From positions 3,853,627-3,917,626 of the forward strand of contig OX638348.1 of assembly GCA_951813085.1 (NCBI GenBank): a DNA stretch of 64,000 nt, in the 5' to 3' direction. Position 1 is the first letter of the stretch, and every line of letters begins with the position of its first letter. Source of the stretch: an uncultured Opitutaceae bacterium. Lineage in GTDB: Bacteria > Verrucomicrobiota > Verrucomicrobiia > Opitutales > Opitutaceae. Under the pieces are notes generated by a model. The model was not told where the DNA came from. It did no database searches and worked only from the letters and a program-made list of their open reading frames with translations. Positions 45,487 through 53,707 of the stretch are shown here, piece after piece. The position numbers and the translations under genes were made by a program.

Positions 45487-46279
45487 CTTCAAGTCCATAC
45501 CCTTCGACGGGTTATTGAAAGCAGGGCTGGACACCCCATCGCCCGCTATTATGGATGCATGGCTCAACCGCTTCCACTGCGGGGACACGTTGGACTTGAT
45601 GGGACAAATGCCCGCGCAATCCGTTGATCTGGTTGTTACCTCTCCTCCCTACAACCTGAAGCAGTCGTCTGGGAACGGGATGAAAAACGGCAATGGTGGC
45701 AAGTGGCCTAAAGCGAGTTTAATGAAAGGTTACGAAGCGCATGGCGATTGCATGCCTCATGGCGATTACGTTGCTTGGCAGCGGGATTGCCTGACAGCCA
45801 TGATGCGTCTGATAAAGCCTACGGGAGCGATTTTCTACAACCACAAATGGCGCGTACAGCGAGGCTTGCTGCAGGACAGAGCAGACATTTTAGAAGGGTT
45901 TCCCGTTCGGCAAATCATCATCTGGCAGCGCAAAGGCGGTATCAACTTCAACCCTGGTTATTTCCTCCCGACATATGAAGTCATCTATCTTATCGCAAAG
46001 CCGGATTTCAGGCTTGCCCCGAAAGCCAACGCTGTTGGTGATGCTTGGGAAATCCCACAGGAATCCAACAATCCACACCCCGCGCCCTTCCCTGTTGAGC
46101 TTGCTCAACGCTGCATCGGCTCAACAGATGCCAAAGTGATACTTGACCCATTCATGGGGTCAGGCACAACTGCCATCGCTGCCGAGTCGGAAGGCCGTAA
46201 ATGGATTGGTATTGAAAAGAGCAAGGACTATTGTCGTCTCGCTAAAGAGAGAATAGCCGTGTACAGGAAACAGCGATGA
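45479..46279 (+). CDS. DNA methyltransferase (probably N4-cytosine), R-M system
   Basis: A 266-residue beta-class amino-methyltransferase: the catalytic motif IV TSPPYN (Ser55-Tyr58) comes first and the AdoMet-binding motif I DPFMGSGTTAIAAE comes near the C-terminus. SPPY is typical of m4C enzymes, and relatives of the MvaI/BcnI systems use m4C at CCNGG-like sites; the target here is inferred only. It overlaps the transposase by 8 bases upstream and the endonuclease by 4 (ATGA) downstream, so it should be made before the nuclease. It protects host DNA. Confidence 0.92.
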   Translation: MDSFKSIPFDGLLKAGLDTPSPAIMDAWLNRFHCGDTLDLMGQMPAQSVDLVVTSPPYNLKQSSGNGMKNGNGGKWPKASLMKGYEAHGDCMPHGDYVAWQRDCLTAMMRLIKPTGAIFYNHKWRVQRGLLQDRADILEGFPVRQIIIWQRKGGINFNPGYFLPTYEVIYLIAKPDFRLAPKANAVGDAWEIPQESNNPHPAPFPVELAQRCIGSTDAKVILDPFMGSGTTAIAAESEGRKWIGIEKSKDYCRLAKERIAVYRKQR

Positions 46280-46944
46280 TTCCGAAAAAACGTTTGTTTG
46301 AAGACATTAAGAGTCTTTGCGATAGCGGATGGTATGACCTCCCGAAAACCGGCGCCGGCGCGGCAGGTGACTTGCTGGAGAATATTCTTGGATTGAAAAC
46401 GACAAACCACGACGGCCCTGATGCTGGGTTATGGGAACTCAAGTTTAGTCGAGGCAACTCTCTTCTAACCCTGTGCCACAAAACACCAAGACCTCACGGC
46501 ATCATCAAGTACGTTATCAATAAACATGGGTGGATAGGCAAGAATGGTCGCAAAGGGTTTCGCCATACGATTGAAGGCGAATCGGACAGGGGCTTCAATA
46601 TCGCCTACGATTCTGGCTCTATCTGGGTGCGTCACCAGGATGATATGGCACCCGTTCCTCATTGGACAGAAGAAGACTTGACGAATGCTATCGTCTCAAA
46701 GCTGCGCAGGCTGGTTTATGTGACAGGAACAGTCAAATCAGGGCAAGTGAGGTACGAGACAGCCGTTGCTTTTGAGAACATCAAAACACCTCGTCTCATG
46801 AAGGCGATTGCAGATGGGTTGATACTCGTGGACTTTGATGCCTATATCAAGGATTCAGGGGCAGTGCGCGACCACGGCACCAAGTTTAGAGTGCGGCCAG
46901 AAAACCTTGGGAAGCTCTATGTTAAATCCACTAAAATAGTTTAG
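46276..46944 (+). CDS. Restriction endonuclease, MvaI/BcnI family
   Basis: A 222-residue protein. TGAGAAGDLLENILGLKTTN then GPDAGLWELKFSR carries the family's active site (Glu35, Asp49, Glu54-x-Lys56 by count) and the G-x-G-x-x-G-x-x-L-E pattern of MvaI/BcnI enzymes. The family cuts CCWGG or CCSGG as monomers; the exact site here is not known. The start ATG overlaps the methyltransferase TGA, and the stop TAG falls inside the right terminal repeat. Confidence 0.88.
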   Translation: MIPKKRLFEDIKSLCDSGWYDLPKTGAGAAGDLLENILGLKTTNHDGPDAGLWELKFSRGNSLLTLCHKTPRPHGIIKYVINKHGWIGKNGRKGFRHTIEGESDRGFNIAYDSGSIWVRHQDDMAPVPHWTEEDLTNAIVSKLRRLVYVTGTVKSGQVRYETAVAFENIKTPRLMKAIADGLILVDFDAYIKDSGAVRDHGTKFRVRPENLGKLYVKSTKIV

Positions 46945-46967
46945 GGGTGTCAAGTATATCAATCCCT
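46939..46967 (-). repeat. Right terminal inverted repeat of the R-M transposon
   Basis: Exact reverse complement of the left repeat over 29 bp. It contains the last two codons of the endonuclease gene. Confidence 0.95.
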
Positions 46968-46977
46968 AACGTTAAGT

Positions 46978-47559
46978 ATGTCAAATCCAGCCAAAATCCA
47001 CTTTATTCGACCTACAGGACATAGTAGTCGTCGCAATTTTGGCGGCTCAATCGCGCGCAAACGCGGTGAATCTAATTTTCTTCGGGCTTTTGAAAGAGCA
47101 TACTTTGCCAAGAGTGGAGCAGGTATCGCGGCGAATGAATTCGCATTAGCGCAACATGGGGTGGCCGACTTGGTTTGGATAGCTTGGTTAAACAAGAAAT
47201 CCGAAGAAGACTTCACCGTACTAACTCTCGAGAAAATCCTACGAAGACGGTCTCTAATAGCCTTCGAAGCGAAGCTAAAAGATTGGCAACAGGCCCTACG
47301 CCAAGCATTCCGCTATCGCTACTTCGCAGATAAATCTATAGTTGTGATGCCTGAGGAAAATGCAAATCCAGCCATATCAAATCTCTCTGTATTTGAGGAA
47401 ATGAACGTGGGATTATGGACCTTCAACAAGGACAAGAAATACATAAGTAGACCCTACACACCCGTAAACGTTAGAGCTCTGAATCAAGACGCTAGGGAGA
47501 AAGCAATCAAACGTATCTCATCCCAAATCGATTTGCGAAAGCTCCGCATACAGGCGTAG
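46978..47559 (+). CDS. PD-(D/E)XK nuclease-like protein
   Basis: A 193-residue protein not assigned to a named family. EFALAQHGVADLVWIAWLNK (candidate active-site Asp) and LIAFEAKLKDWQQALRQAFR (E-A-K) give the D...ExK pattern of the PD-(D/E)XK superfamily, and RYFADKSIVVMPEEN is a typical following strand. It starts 11 bp outside the R-M transposon, so its promoter may have been altered by the insertion. It converges on, and overlaps by 42 bp, the gene partnered with the kinase. Confidence 0.65.
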   Translation: MSNPAKIHFIRPTGHSSRRNFGGSIARKRGESNFLRAFERAYFAKSGAGIAANEFALAQHGVADLVWIAWLNKKSEEDFTVLTLEKILRRRSLIAFEAKLKDWQQALRQAFRYRYFADKSIVVMPEENANPAISNLSVFEEMNVGLWTFNKDKKYISRPYTPVNVRALNQDAREKAIKRISSQIDLRKLRIQA

Positions 47560-48732
47560 CCCATCCTGAAGAGCCTCGATGTGAGCGCCATTTGAGCGAG
47601 GCAGGAGTCGCAAACCAGGAGTCGCGTTAATCAGCGCGTACAAACTAGCCGAATCCGCGAGCCATTGCCCACAATCATCAATATCAACGTCCTCATCAAC
47701 TCCAGCAAAGCTAGCAATGGCCTCCCATGATTGCAAAATCTCTTGTTCTTGACCCTCTGGCGTCGACCCCTCTTCAACCCTATAGAATTCATCACACTCT
47801 AGATCGTTCAGCACTGCAGGAAAACGATCTCTCAGACTTTGCAGCTCATCAAACCTAATGCTGTTTAGAAGAGTCTTAGATAAGTAACGGTACACAGGTC
47901 TTCTTCCTCCACCCCCATTGTTTGCCTGAAATCGATCGAGCGAAAATACCTTCAAATTGCTCCACCAACCCGTAGCGCCTGCAGTCCCACCTGCCGCAGA
48001 AAGAAAAGGAGTCAAGATGTCAGAAAATCCATTAACAACCCTAAATCCGTTAACACTCAACGCGCGGTTCAATAACATCCACCCTGCAAGGGTTCGATGG
48101 TCGATCAATTTGGGGTCAATAGAAGAGGTCAAATTGTTAACTAGAATATAGAAACCGTAAGGAGGTCGCTCCAACATTGTTATGTCGGTGAGGAAATCAT
48201 CTAACTCTCGCCGATCTTGCAGAGCCTCCGCGTCGATTGCCAATGTTGCATAAACCGGTCGGTCGTCACCCACCTCAGACCAAACCTCCATGACATTTCT
48301 CAGGAAATTTTTGGAGATTACAGCTTCAATAGAATCAAGAGAACGTCCAACTACTATATTTGGAGATACCACCGCTGATACTGCTAAATTATTTTGGACT
48401 TCTAAACAGCTCCTAATATCCTCTCGAATCGTCGATTCTGATTCCAACTCAGCTCTTCTTCGAGGCCGGAAGTATCCATACTCTCCGCTATCAAGCTTTC
48501 CCAATCTACAGCTATCTTCCCAAGCGAATAGGGTTGCATAGTACTGAGGATCAAAAAGGAGATCCGCATCTGGAGAATCCGATCGCAATTGACTTAATAA
48601 CTCTTCTATACGGGACATCGGGCAATCTCTCGGACTCAGTATAGCGCCCTGAATATAGCCTTTTGATAGACCAGAGGATATTCGCCCCCCATTAGACCCT
48701 GTCCCATACCCTTGCTGTGCATAAAGCTTCAT
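47518..48732 (-). CDS. Unrecognised 404-residue protein paired with a kinase
   Basis: No family recognised. It alternates strands and helices: GYIQGAILSPRD, ADLLFDPQYYATLF, NLAVSAVVSPNIVVGRS, PVYATLAIDAEAL, YGFYILVNNLTSSID and FRVVNGFSDILTPFLSAAGG, a TIM-barrel-like periodicity. A Gly-rich NGGGGRRPVYRYLS loop lies near residue 275. No signal peptide or membrane helix. It starts one base after the kinase stop codon and is surely co-transcribed with it. It may be the effector or sensor of a kinase-controlled defence system; this is inference. Confidence 0.75.
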   Translation of the reverse strand: MKLYAQQGYGTGSNGGRISSGLSKGYIQGAILSPRDCPMSRIEELLSQLRSDSPDADLLFDPQYYATLFAWEDSCRLGKLDSGEYGYFRPRRRAELESESTIREDIRSCLEVQNNLAVSAVVSPNIVVGRSLDSIEAVISKNFLRNVMEVWSEVGDDRPVYATLAIDAEALQDRRELDDFLTDITMLERPPYGFYILVNNLTSSIDPKLIDHRTLAGWMLLNRALSVNGFRVVNGFSDILTPFLSAAGGTAGATGWWSNLKVFSLDRFQANNGGGGRRPVYRYLSKTLLNSIRFDELQSLRDRFPAVLNDLECDEFYRVEEGSTPEGQEQEILQSWEAIASFAGVDEDVDIDDCGQWLADSASLYALINATPGLRLLPRSNGAHIEALQDGLRLYAELSQIDLG

Positions 48733-48733
48733 T

Positions 48734-49633
48734 TTAGCTAACCTCCAATTGGCGTACTAAATCAATGAAATTGGCCGGCCTCAAATGAGGCCGTTTGTTA
48801 AGCAAACCATCTATCATATCGCAAAAGGAATCACTAAAATCACTCCGGAGATTTTTCAATTTTTCAGCTGGATTATGAAGGGCTCGCTGTATCGTCCTTA
48901 ACATATCATCTCCTTCACCTGCTACAGGGTGGACTCCAGTTGAATACTCAAAAACGGTCAAAGCCGCAGAATAAAGATCGCACCTATAGTCCAAGCTCGA
49001 TCTCCGTTGCGGAACACATTGCTCGGGGGCTATATAACGATAAGTTGCCATTGGCTCCCTTTGACTTCCCATATGTGTCAAAGCAGTCTCCTCAAGGGCA
49101 AACGCTATGCCTAGGTCAATTAGAACAAATGGCCTATCCACGTCACCATCTATCCTAAGTACATTCAACGGTTTTATGTCCCTATGCACTGTGCGTAGGG
49201 ACCACAATTCTTGGATACACAAAACAAGGCATTTCATAAGTTGCTTGACCTCAGATTCAGGTGGTTGGTGTCCCGGGCTTCTCAACAAACGCCAAAGATC
49301 GGATCCATTCAAGAATTCCTCTGAGTATATTGCATAGTTCAACCCACCAACCACATGATTCTGCAATCCAATGGTGCCGGTATTCACCATAAAAGGGCAC
49401 TGGCACTTCTTCAAGGTATCTACCTCCCTCTGAATTCTACCAATACACTCCTCCCGATATTTTTGCTTATCTCGTGCTCCACTCCCATCGGGGATACTAA
49501 CTACTTTCAGTGCCTCTCGACCATTTGGTCCACAGACGTCGTACACAGTTTTGAAACCACCGGACGCAATTTCTTCAATACTTGAGAACTCGTTGAAAAT
49601 TCCCTCCAGATCCTCTATACTCAATTTATTCAT
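48734..49633 (-). CDS. Hanks-type serine/threonine protein kinase
   Basis: A 299-residue kinase domain with no transmembrane or sensor domain. Glycine loop ASGGFKTVYDV (23-33), Lys43 in EALKVV, catalytic HRDIKPLNVL (Asp152), metal-binding DLG in place of DFG (Asp173), then APEQCVPQRRSSLDYRCDLY as the activation/P+1 region. It should be a cytoplasmic active kinase. Lone kinases next to uncharacterised genes in defence islands are known to work in phage defence (Stk2-like examples), but this arrangement is not one I recognise. It is the first gene of a two-gene unit. Confidence 0.92.
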   Translation of the reverse strand: MNKLSIEDLEGIFNEFSSIEEIASGGFKTVYDVCGPNGREALKVVSIPDGSGARDKQKYREECIGRIQREVDTLKKCQCPFMVNTGTIGLQNHVVGGLNYAIYSEEFLNGSDLWRLLRSPGHQPPESEVKQLMKCLVLCIQELWSLRTVHRDIKPLNVLRIDGDVDRPFVLIDLGIAFALEETALTHMGSQREPMATYRYIAPEQCVPQRRSSLDYRCDLYSAALTVFEYSTGVHPVAGEGDDMLRTIQRALHNPAEKLKNLRSDFSDSFCDMIDGLLNKRPHLRPANFIDLVRQLEVS

Positions 49634-49648
49634 ACAAGTGGTAGTGTC

Positions 49649-50317
49649 CTAATTTGAATCGGTCCTTTCGACAAGCTCCGCGACCGACATTTGAGAATCC
49701 ATCACACCGGCCTCCATTGCAGGAGCGCAACGAATCGTTTGGTGACGTTCGCAGAGGTTGCAGTATGCGTAGTGCAATGAGATTGCCGCTTCGAAATTGC
49801 GGCGCTTCTTACTGAATGCGTTGGTCAAGCGGCTTAGACGGCGGCAATGCATGCGGGCTGTGTGATTCTGCTTCTCGATATATGAGGTCGAAACCTTCTT
49901 CATGTCTGGGTTTCCCGCTTCGACCCTTCTTTCGATATGCATGCATTCGGGCGGCGAATGACGGCGGCTTTCCGCAAGATCGTCCATGAGTCGCATTGCG
50001 CGAGGCAAGTCGCGATCTCCCACAACGGCAGAAGGCGCAAGCTTAGTGTCGGCATCGATCGCAGACCAAACCCAAACGTCACCAAATCCTGGATCAAGCT
50101 TGTTCTTGGCTACCGTCCTCTTCTTGGCGCCGATGAATCCCCGCATTTCGTCAGCTTGGATGCTGCTACATGCGAGACCACGCATCGACTCATCGAGAAG
50201 CTTGCGGCATCCCTCTCCGACCCTGACACCTGGACGCATGATCGCGTCACGGTGAATTGAGGTCATGCGTTCAATGGAGCGGACACGATTGCCTTCGCAG
50301 AGCATTGATACCGCCAT
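49649..50317 (-). pseudogene. IS1-family transposase, inactive
   Basis: Matches IS1-family (ISMhu11-like) transposases: SMLCEGNRVRSIERMTSIHR, SSIQADEMRGFIG (first Asp), GDVWVWSAIDADTKLAPSAV and SYIEKQNHTARMHCRRLSRL then TNAFSKK (third catalytic region). In relatives a TDGHRAYL-type segment of about 40 residues holding the second Asp lies between MDDLAE and SPPECMHIE; it is absent here. The helix-turn-helix region is also altered (HRDAIMRPGVRVGEG). So the enzyme is dead. No terminal repeats were identified. Confidence 0.75.
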
Positions 50318-50399
50318 TGTTTTGCTTTCGATTGTTTGCCATGTCGTTTTCTCAACTTGATTGATATTCTGCTTTAATCAGTATGCTAGCCAATTAAAA

Positions 50400-50422
50400 G
50401 GGAATTATATACGAAAGTCACA
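50400..50422 (+). repeat. Left inverted repeat of the second IS1595-like element
   Basis: GGGAATTATATACGAAAGTC then ACA. It pairs with the reverse complement of 55829-55851 at 20 of 23 positions. Confidence 0.75.
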
Positions 50423-50436
50423 ACAGGGGGTGGGAA

Positions 50437-51024
50437 ATGGCGCGCAACGCACCAGGCAAGTCAGATCGTGAAGGCGTAAGCCTGATCCAGCTTCTTCGCA
50501 TGTTCCCAGATGACGCAGCTGCCGAAAAGTGGTCTGCAGGCAAAATATGGCCGGACGGCCCCTATTGCCCCCATTGCGGGTCTTTTGAAGCGCAATCGAA
50601 CATCGCGCGCAAGACGATGGCCCACCGTTGCCGGGATTGCCCTGACCGCCCGATGTTCAGCCTGGAAACGGGCAATGCAATGCAAGGGACGAAACTTGGC
50701 TATCAGGCGTGGGCAATCGCCATCCGCCTTGTGGCAGCCAATCTCAAAGGAGTGTCCAGCGCGAAGCTGCATCGCGACCTTGAGATCACCCAGAAAAGCG
50801 CTTGGCGCTTAGCCCATCGTCTTGGAGAAGCGCGCAAGGCCGGAAAACCTTTGCTCAACGGCCCTGTCGAGGCCGATGAAACCTACGTTGGCGGCAAGGA
50901 GGCAAGCAAGCGCTCTCGCAAGAAGCTGAAAGCCGGACGCGGCGCGGCAGGTAAAGCCGCCGTTGCTGGAATCCGGGATCGGGCTACGGGCCGGGTTGTG
51001 GCTGAATGGCTATCGTTGAGATAA
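50437..51024 (+). pseudogene. IS1595-family transposase, N-terminal part
   Basis: About 190 residues matching the family to GIRDRATGRVVAE: zinc ribbon CPHCGSFEAQ ... HRCRDCPDRPMFS, HTH-like KGVSSAKLHRDLEITQKSAW and the first catalytic Asp in EADETYVGGKE. The frame then reads WLSLR and stops where the foreign DNA starts. Its C-terminal part is at 53708-54088. The ATG at 50437 is preceded by GGGGGTGGGAA. Confidence 0.85.
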
Positions 51025-51053
51025 GGGCGCTGCCGCATATGTCTTATCTCGAC
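51015..51053. repeat. Inverted repeat at the left edge of the nested insert
   Basis: gttgagataag (51015-51025) pairs with cttatctcgac (51043-51053), 10 of 11. It lies directly after the transposase break and may mark the end of the inserted DNA. Confidence 0.4.
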
Positions 51054-51192
51054 ATCAAGCCCGAACCTGGCTTTTCATGGAAAAAAAGACGCTGCAGGGC
51101 ACCGAAATAAAAAATAGCCCTAATTTTCATTTTCTGCTTGACAACCGCGCGGAGACATTGCCATAATCGAAAGTCGAGGGATATGGAGCAAA

Positions 51193-52908
51193 TTGACCCC
51201 GGAAGGGAGGGTGAAGCTCCTGAACGCTAAGGACTTGGATGAGATCCGCGCGGTCGGGTCCGTGACTGATGAGGACATTGCAAAGATTAAAGAGGGGATG
51301 AAGAAAGCGGAAGCCGCGAAAGAAAAGGCTAAGAAAGTGGATGATATCGGCAAGCTCTTCGTGTCTAAAGAGGAGCTTGCAAGGATTAAAGGGAAGATAA
51401 AGGAAGCGGAAGCCCTGCAAGCGGTGGCGTTGGAAACTGCAGGCAAGAAGTTTCCGCTTAGTATCGCTCAAGTCACTAATAACCAAGCCCAAAAGAATGA
51501 TCTGTTTTTGCTTAGGAATCAAAAGTCTACTGCAGCTCAGGCAGAAAAATTTCTTGATGATCAAAGTATAGCAGCTCGTAATCTTAGCCTCGCGATGATC
51601 AATAGTGTTGGCGAAGACGTGCCCGCAGAGCTTTCTAGGGTTAACGCTGTAGAGGCTTCTGCTGCTGTGGTAGCAGCAAGGAGGGCGAGGCAGGCAGAGG
51701 CGGCTAGCCCCCTTTACGAACGAGCATTCCAGAAGCAAGGGTACGGGGTAACTAAACCTATTGATTTATCGGCGCTTTTCGATAGAGTTAAAAGCGACCG
51801 CGACCGGCTTGCGCCGTTTGGCGACGATGTTATGGATAAGGCAAATGAGCTCCTTGAAAAAGCTAGAAAGCATAGTCGCGAAATGCTTGCGAAAACGGGC
51901 TCAATAACTGCCGAAGGCTCTCCCTTGGAGGAATCCAGCCGGGAATTTCGAAGGGGTATCCAAAGAGCGCTCGCCAGGTTGCGCAAGGAAAGCGATGGCA
52001 AGAGCAGTGGAAAAAGCACCGAGATAGTCCAGACCTTGGACGATATCCTTGAACGTATTGACCGAGCGAATGGCGATCTCGAACAGCTCCACGATGTCAA
52101 GCTTCAGATTGACGAATCGCTGAAGAAAGCAGGCACGGATACCTCCTTGGGAAGCTCTACGAAGAAAGAGCTAGCGATGGTCCAAAAAGAGCTGGTAGAG
52201 GAGCTCCGCAAGCAATCCCCTTATTACGCGAAGGCGATGGATGAATATATCCGTATGCAAGCCTGGGTCGACGAGCTCAAGTATTCGCCCATCGGGTGGA
52301 CTGCGAAACTGGAGGGTGACCAGGTTAAGGAGGCAGGGAAGGATTTCTTTGATCCGGAAGAGTCACTGGAAAGTGTCGATAGGTCAAGGAGGGCCATTCT
52401 TGAGCTACCAAATGGAAAGGCCGTTTGGGACCAAATGGTCAGGCAAGAGCTTGACAGGCGGTTTGGCGCTTTCGATGGGAGAGCTGTAGTTCTAGGAGTA
52501 GGGAATTTCCCAAATTATCCAGAGAAGCTTGGGCAGGTAATTTTCGGAAAGACCGATAGGCAGCGCGATATTTTGATGCGCGCGCTTGACGCGGATCAGA
52601 GAAGAAGATTCAAGGCGTTCGAGAAACTGCTTGTCGTGGCAGAAAGAGGAAGGGAGGGGCAAAGCATTTCAGCCCCGCCTTTGCTGAGGATTTGGCAGCT
52701 ATCGCAGTCTATCTGGACGACGCTCGAGGCTGCTGCCATGCCGAAGAAGCTGTTCTTCGAAAGTAGGAAAAACGCCACATTCGAGAAGAACCTAGGGGCT
52801 CTAGGGGATTTTTTACTCGACCCGCGATGGAAGGAGCGATGGGATGAGATAATCTCGGTTGACGAAGGCGAGCCGCTAGGCGAGACGAGCTTTGGGCAGA
52901 CAATCTAG
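51193..52908 (+). CDS. Phage-like coiled-coil protein, N-terminus missing
   Basis: About 570 residues. The frame is open from 51142, with only TTG/GTG starts near the beginning, so the 5' end was probably lost. It is Lys/Glu-rich with coiled-coil segments (EGMKKAEAAKEKAKKVDDIG) and a central block (DLEQLHDVKLQIDESLKKAG ... LVEELRKQSPYYAKAMDEYI) of a kind found in phage internal or minor virion proteins. The C-terminus is a hydrophobic LLRIWQLSQSIWTTLEAAAM. Phage origin is inferred from this pattern and is not certain. Confidence 0.5.
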   Translation: MTPEGRVKLLNAKDLDEIRAVGSVTDEDIAKIKEGMKKAEAAKEKAKKVDDIGKLFVSKEELARIKGKIKEAEALQAVALETAGKKFPLSIAQVTNNQAQKNDLFLLRNQKSTAAQAEKFLDDQSIAARNLSLAMINSVGEDVPAELSRVNAVEASAAVVAARRARQAEAASPLYERAFQKQGYGVTKPIDLSALFDRVKSDRDRLAPFGDDVMDKANELLEKARKHSREMLAKTGSITAEGSPLEESSREFRRGIQRALARLRKESDGKSSGKSTEIVQTLDDILERIDRANGDLEQLHDVKLQIDESLKKAGTDTSLGSSTKKELAMVQKELVEELRKQSPYYAKAMDEYIRMQAWVDELKYSPIGWTAKLEGDQVKEAGKDFFDPEESLESVDRSRRAILELPNGKAVWDQMVRQELDRRFGAFDGRAVVLGVGNFPNYPEKLGQVIFGKTDRQRDILMRALDADQRRRFKAFEKLLVVAERGREGQSISAPPLLRIWQLSQSIWTTLEAAAMPKKLFFESRKNATFEKNLGALGDFLLDPRWKERWDEIISVDEGEPLGETSFGQTI

Positions 52909-52980
52909 AGCCGACCCACCCATAGCGTTTTTGTCCTCCAGACAAAAAAGCGCATATGATCAAGAATCAAGACATACAAA

Positions 52981-53063
52981 AAGAGGGGGGTATGGGGGCA
53001 CTCCCCCATGTAACGAGCTTGGACTCCCTTATATATGGGGGAGTGCCCCCATACCCCCCTCTT
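52981..53063. repeat. Perfect 29 bp inverted repeat, G/C-run hairpin
   Basis: Arms 52981-53009 and 53035-53063 are exact reverse complements, separated by 25 bases. Each arm contains runs of 5-6 G or C and is itself nearly palindromic (ATGGGGG...CCCCCAT). It could form a cruciform in DNA, a strong RNA hairpin, or G-quadruplexes. It lies between the phage-like gene and the 62 bp repeats. Confidence 0.9.
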
Positions 53064-53096
53064 GCTTCTTGCAGGGTTGTGGTCGAGTCTGCTTTA

Positions 53097-53245
53097 AATC
53101 ATATAAAATTTGTTTTCAATCGGATACGCTTTCTTTTTTTTGGGTGGATAGGCTCTTAGACCATACAAAATTTGTTTTTAATCGGATACGCTTTCTTTTT
53201 TCTGGGTGGATAGGCTCTTAGACCATACAAAATTTGTTTTTAATC
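53097..53245. repeat. 62 bp direct repeats (2.4 copies)
   Basis: The period is exactly 62 bp: tcatataaaatttg at 53099, ccatacaaaatttg at 53161 and again at 53223. The shared core is 'aatcggatacgctttctttt' and 'gggtggataggctctta'; the third copy stops after 25 bases. Related ccgatta words occur up to 53285. The layout resembles the iterons of a plasmid or phage replication origin, just upstream of a DnaB-like gene. Confidence 0.8.
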
Positions 53246-53323
53246 CGATTAGAATTGGCTAAGATTTGCCTTTGATCCGATTAGGGCTTGCAGACGCGCA
53301 TACGATCGCAAGATGCTGCAAAT

Positions 53324-53707
53324 ATGGAAGGAAATCAAGTCGAGGAAGCTCAAGAGCTGATCGAGCGCGCCTTCATCGCCGCCTGCTTCATAGACGAGGG
53401 CGCCTTCGACCTCTACCGAGCGTCAGGCATAGGGCCGCAGGCTTTCCAGCGCGAGGCGAACCGGCTCATGGCCGAGGAGATGGAAGCCATGCTGGCCAAG
53501 GGCATCGGGCTCGACTACATGACGCTCGCGAAGGATACCGAGAAGGATATCCACCTTGCCGATATCGCGGACGTAATCGGGACGGTCGATACGGCTTCCC
53601 ATGCCGAGAGCCACTGGGCGCAGATCGTAGACTCGTGGAGGATGAGGAACTTCAAGGAGCAGGCCCTGAAGCTAAGCCAGCTCGCAGAGGAGAGCAAATG
53701 GGAGGAC
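53324..53707 (+). pseudogene. DnaB helicase N-terminal domain fragment
   Basis: About 128 residues from MEGNQVEEAQELIERAFIAA: the helical N-terminal domain of DnaB-type replicative helicases (AACFIDEGAFDLYRASGIGP, LMAEEMEAMLAKGIGLDYMT and LADIADVIGTV). The linker and ATPase domain are missing. The frame passes straight into the C-terminal part of the transposase at AQGFAADRAVEG, so an artificial fusion protein of about 255 residues could be made. Confidence 0.65.

Larger units (their letters stand above)
44496..46967 (+). mobile_element. IS1595-family transposon carrying a restriction-modification operon
   Basis: A 2.47 kb unit bounded by perfect 29 bp inverted repeats. It contains a transposase, an overlapping DNA methyltransferase and an overlapping restriction endonuclease whose stop codon lies in the right repeat. 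The repeats start GGGATTGATATAC, as IS1595-family ends commonly start with GGG. Candidate 8-mers flanking the GGG ends (taaaaaaa, taacgtta) do not match, so no target duplication is visible. IS1595-family elements with passenger genes are known; here the passenger is a whole Type II system. Confidence 0.9.

Noticed and set aside
44489..46974. 8 bp target duplication of the R-M transposon
   Set aside because: The flanking 8-mers taaaaaaa and taacgtta agree only at the ends; chance in AT-rich sequence.
47518..48732. Calling the 404-residue kinase partner a tRNA-guanine transglycosylase-like (DpdA) enzyme
   Set aside because: The barrel-like periodicity is suggestive, but no diagnostic catalytic or zinc-binding motif could be found.
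52981..53245. CRISPR array from the 62 bp direct repeats
   Set aside because: The repeats are adjacent with no variable spacers and there are no cas genes.
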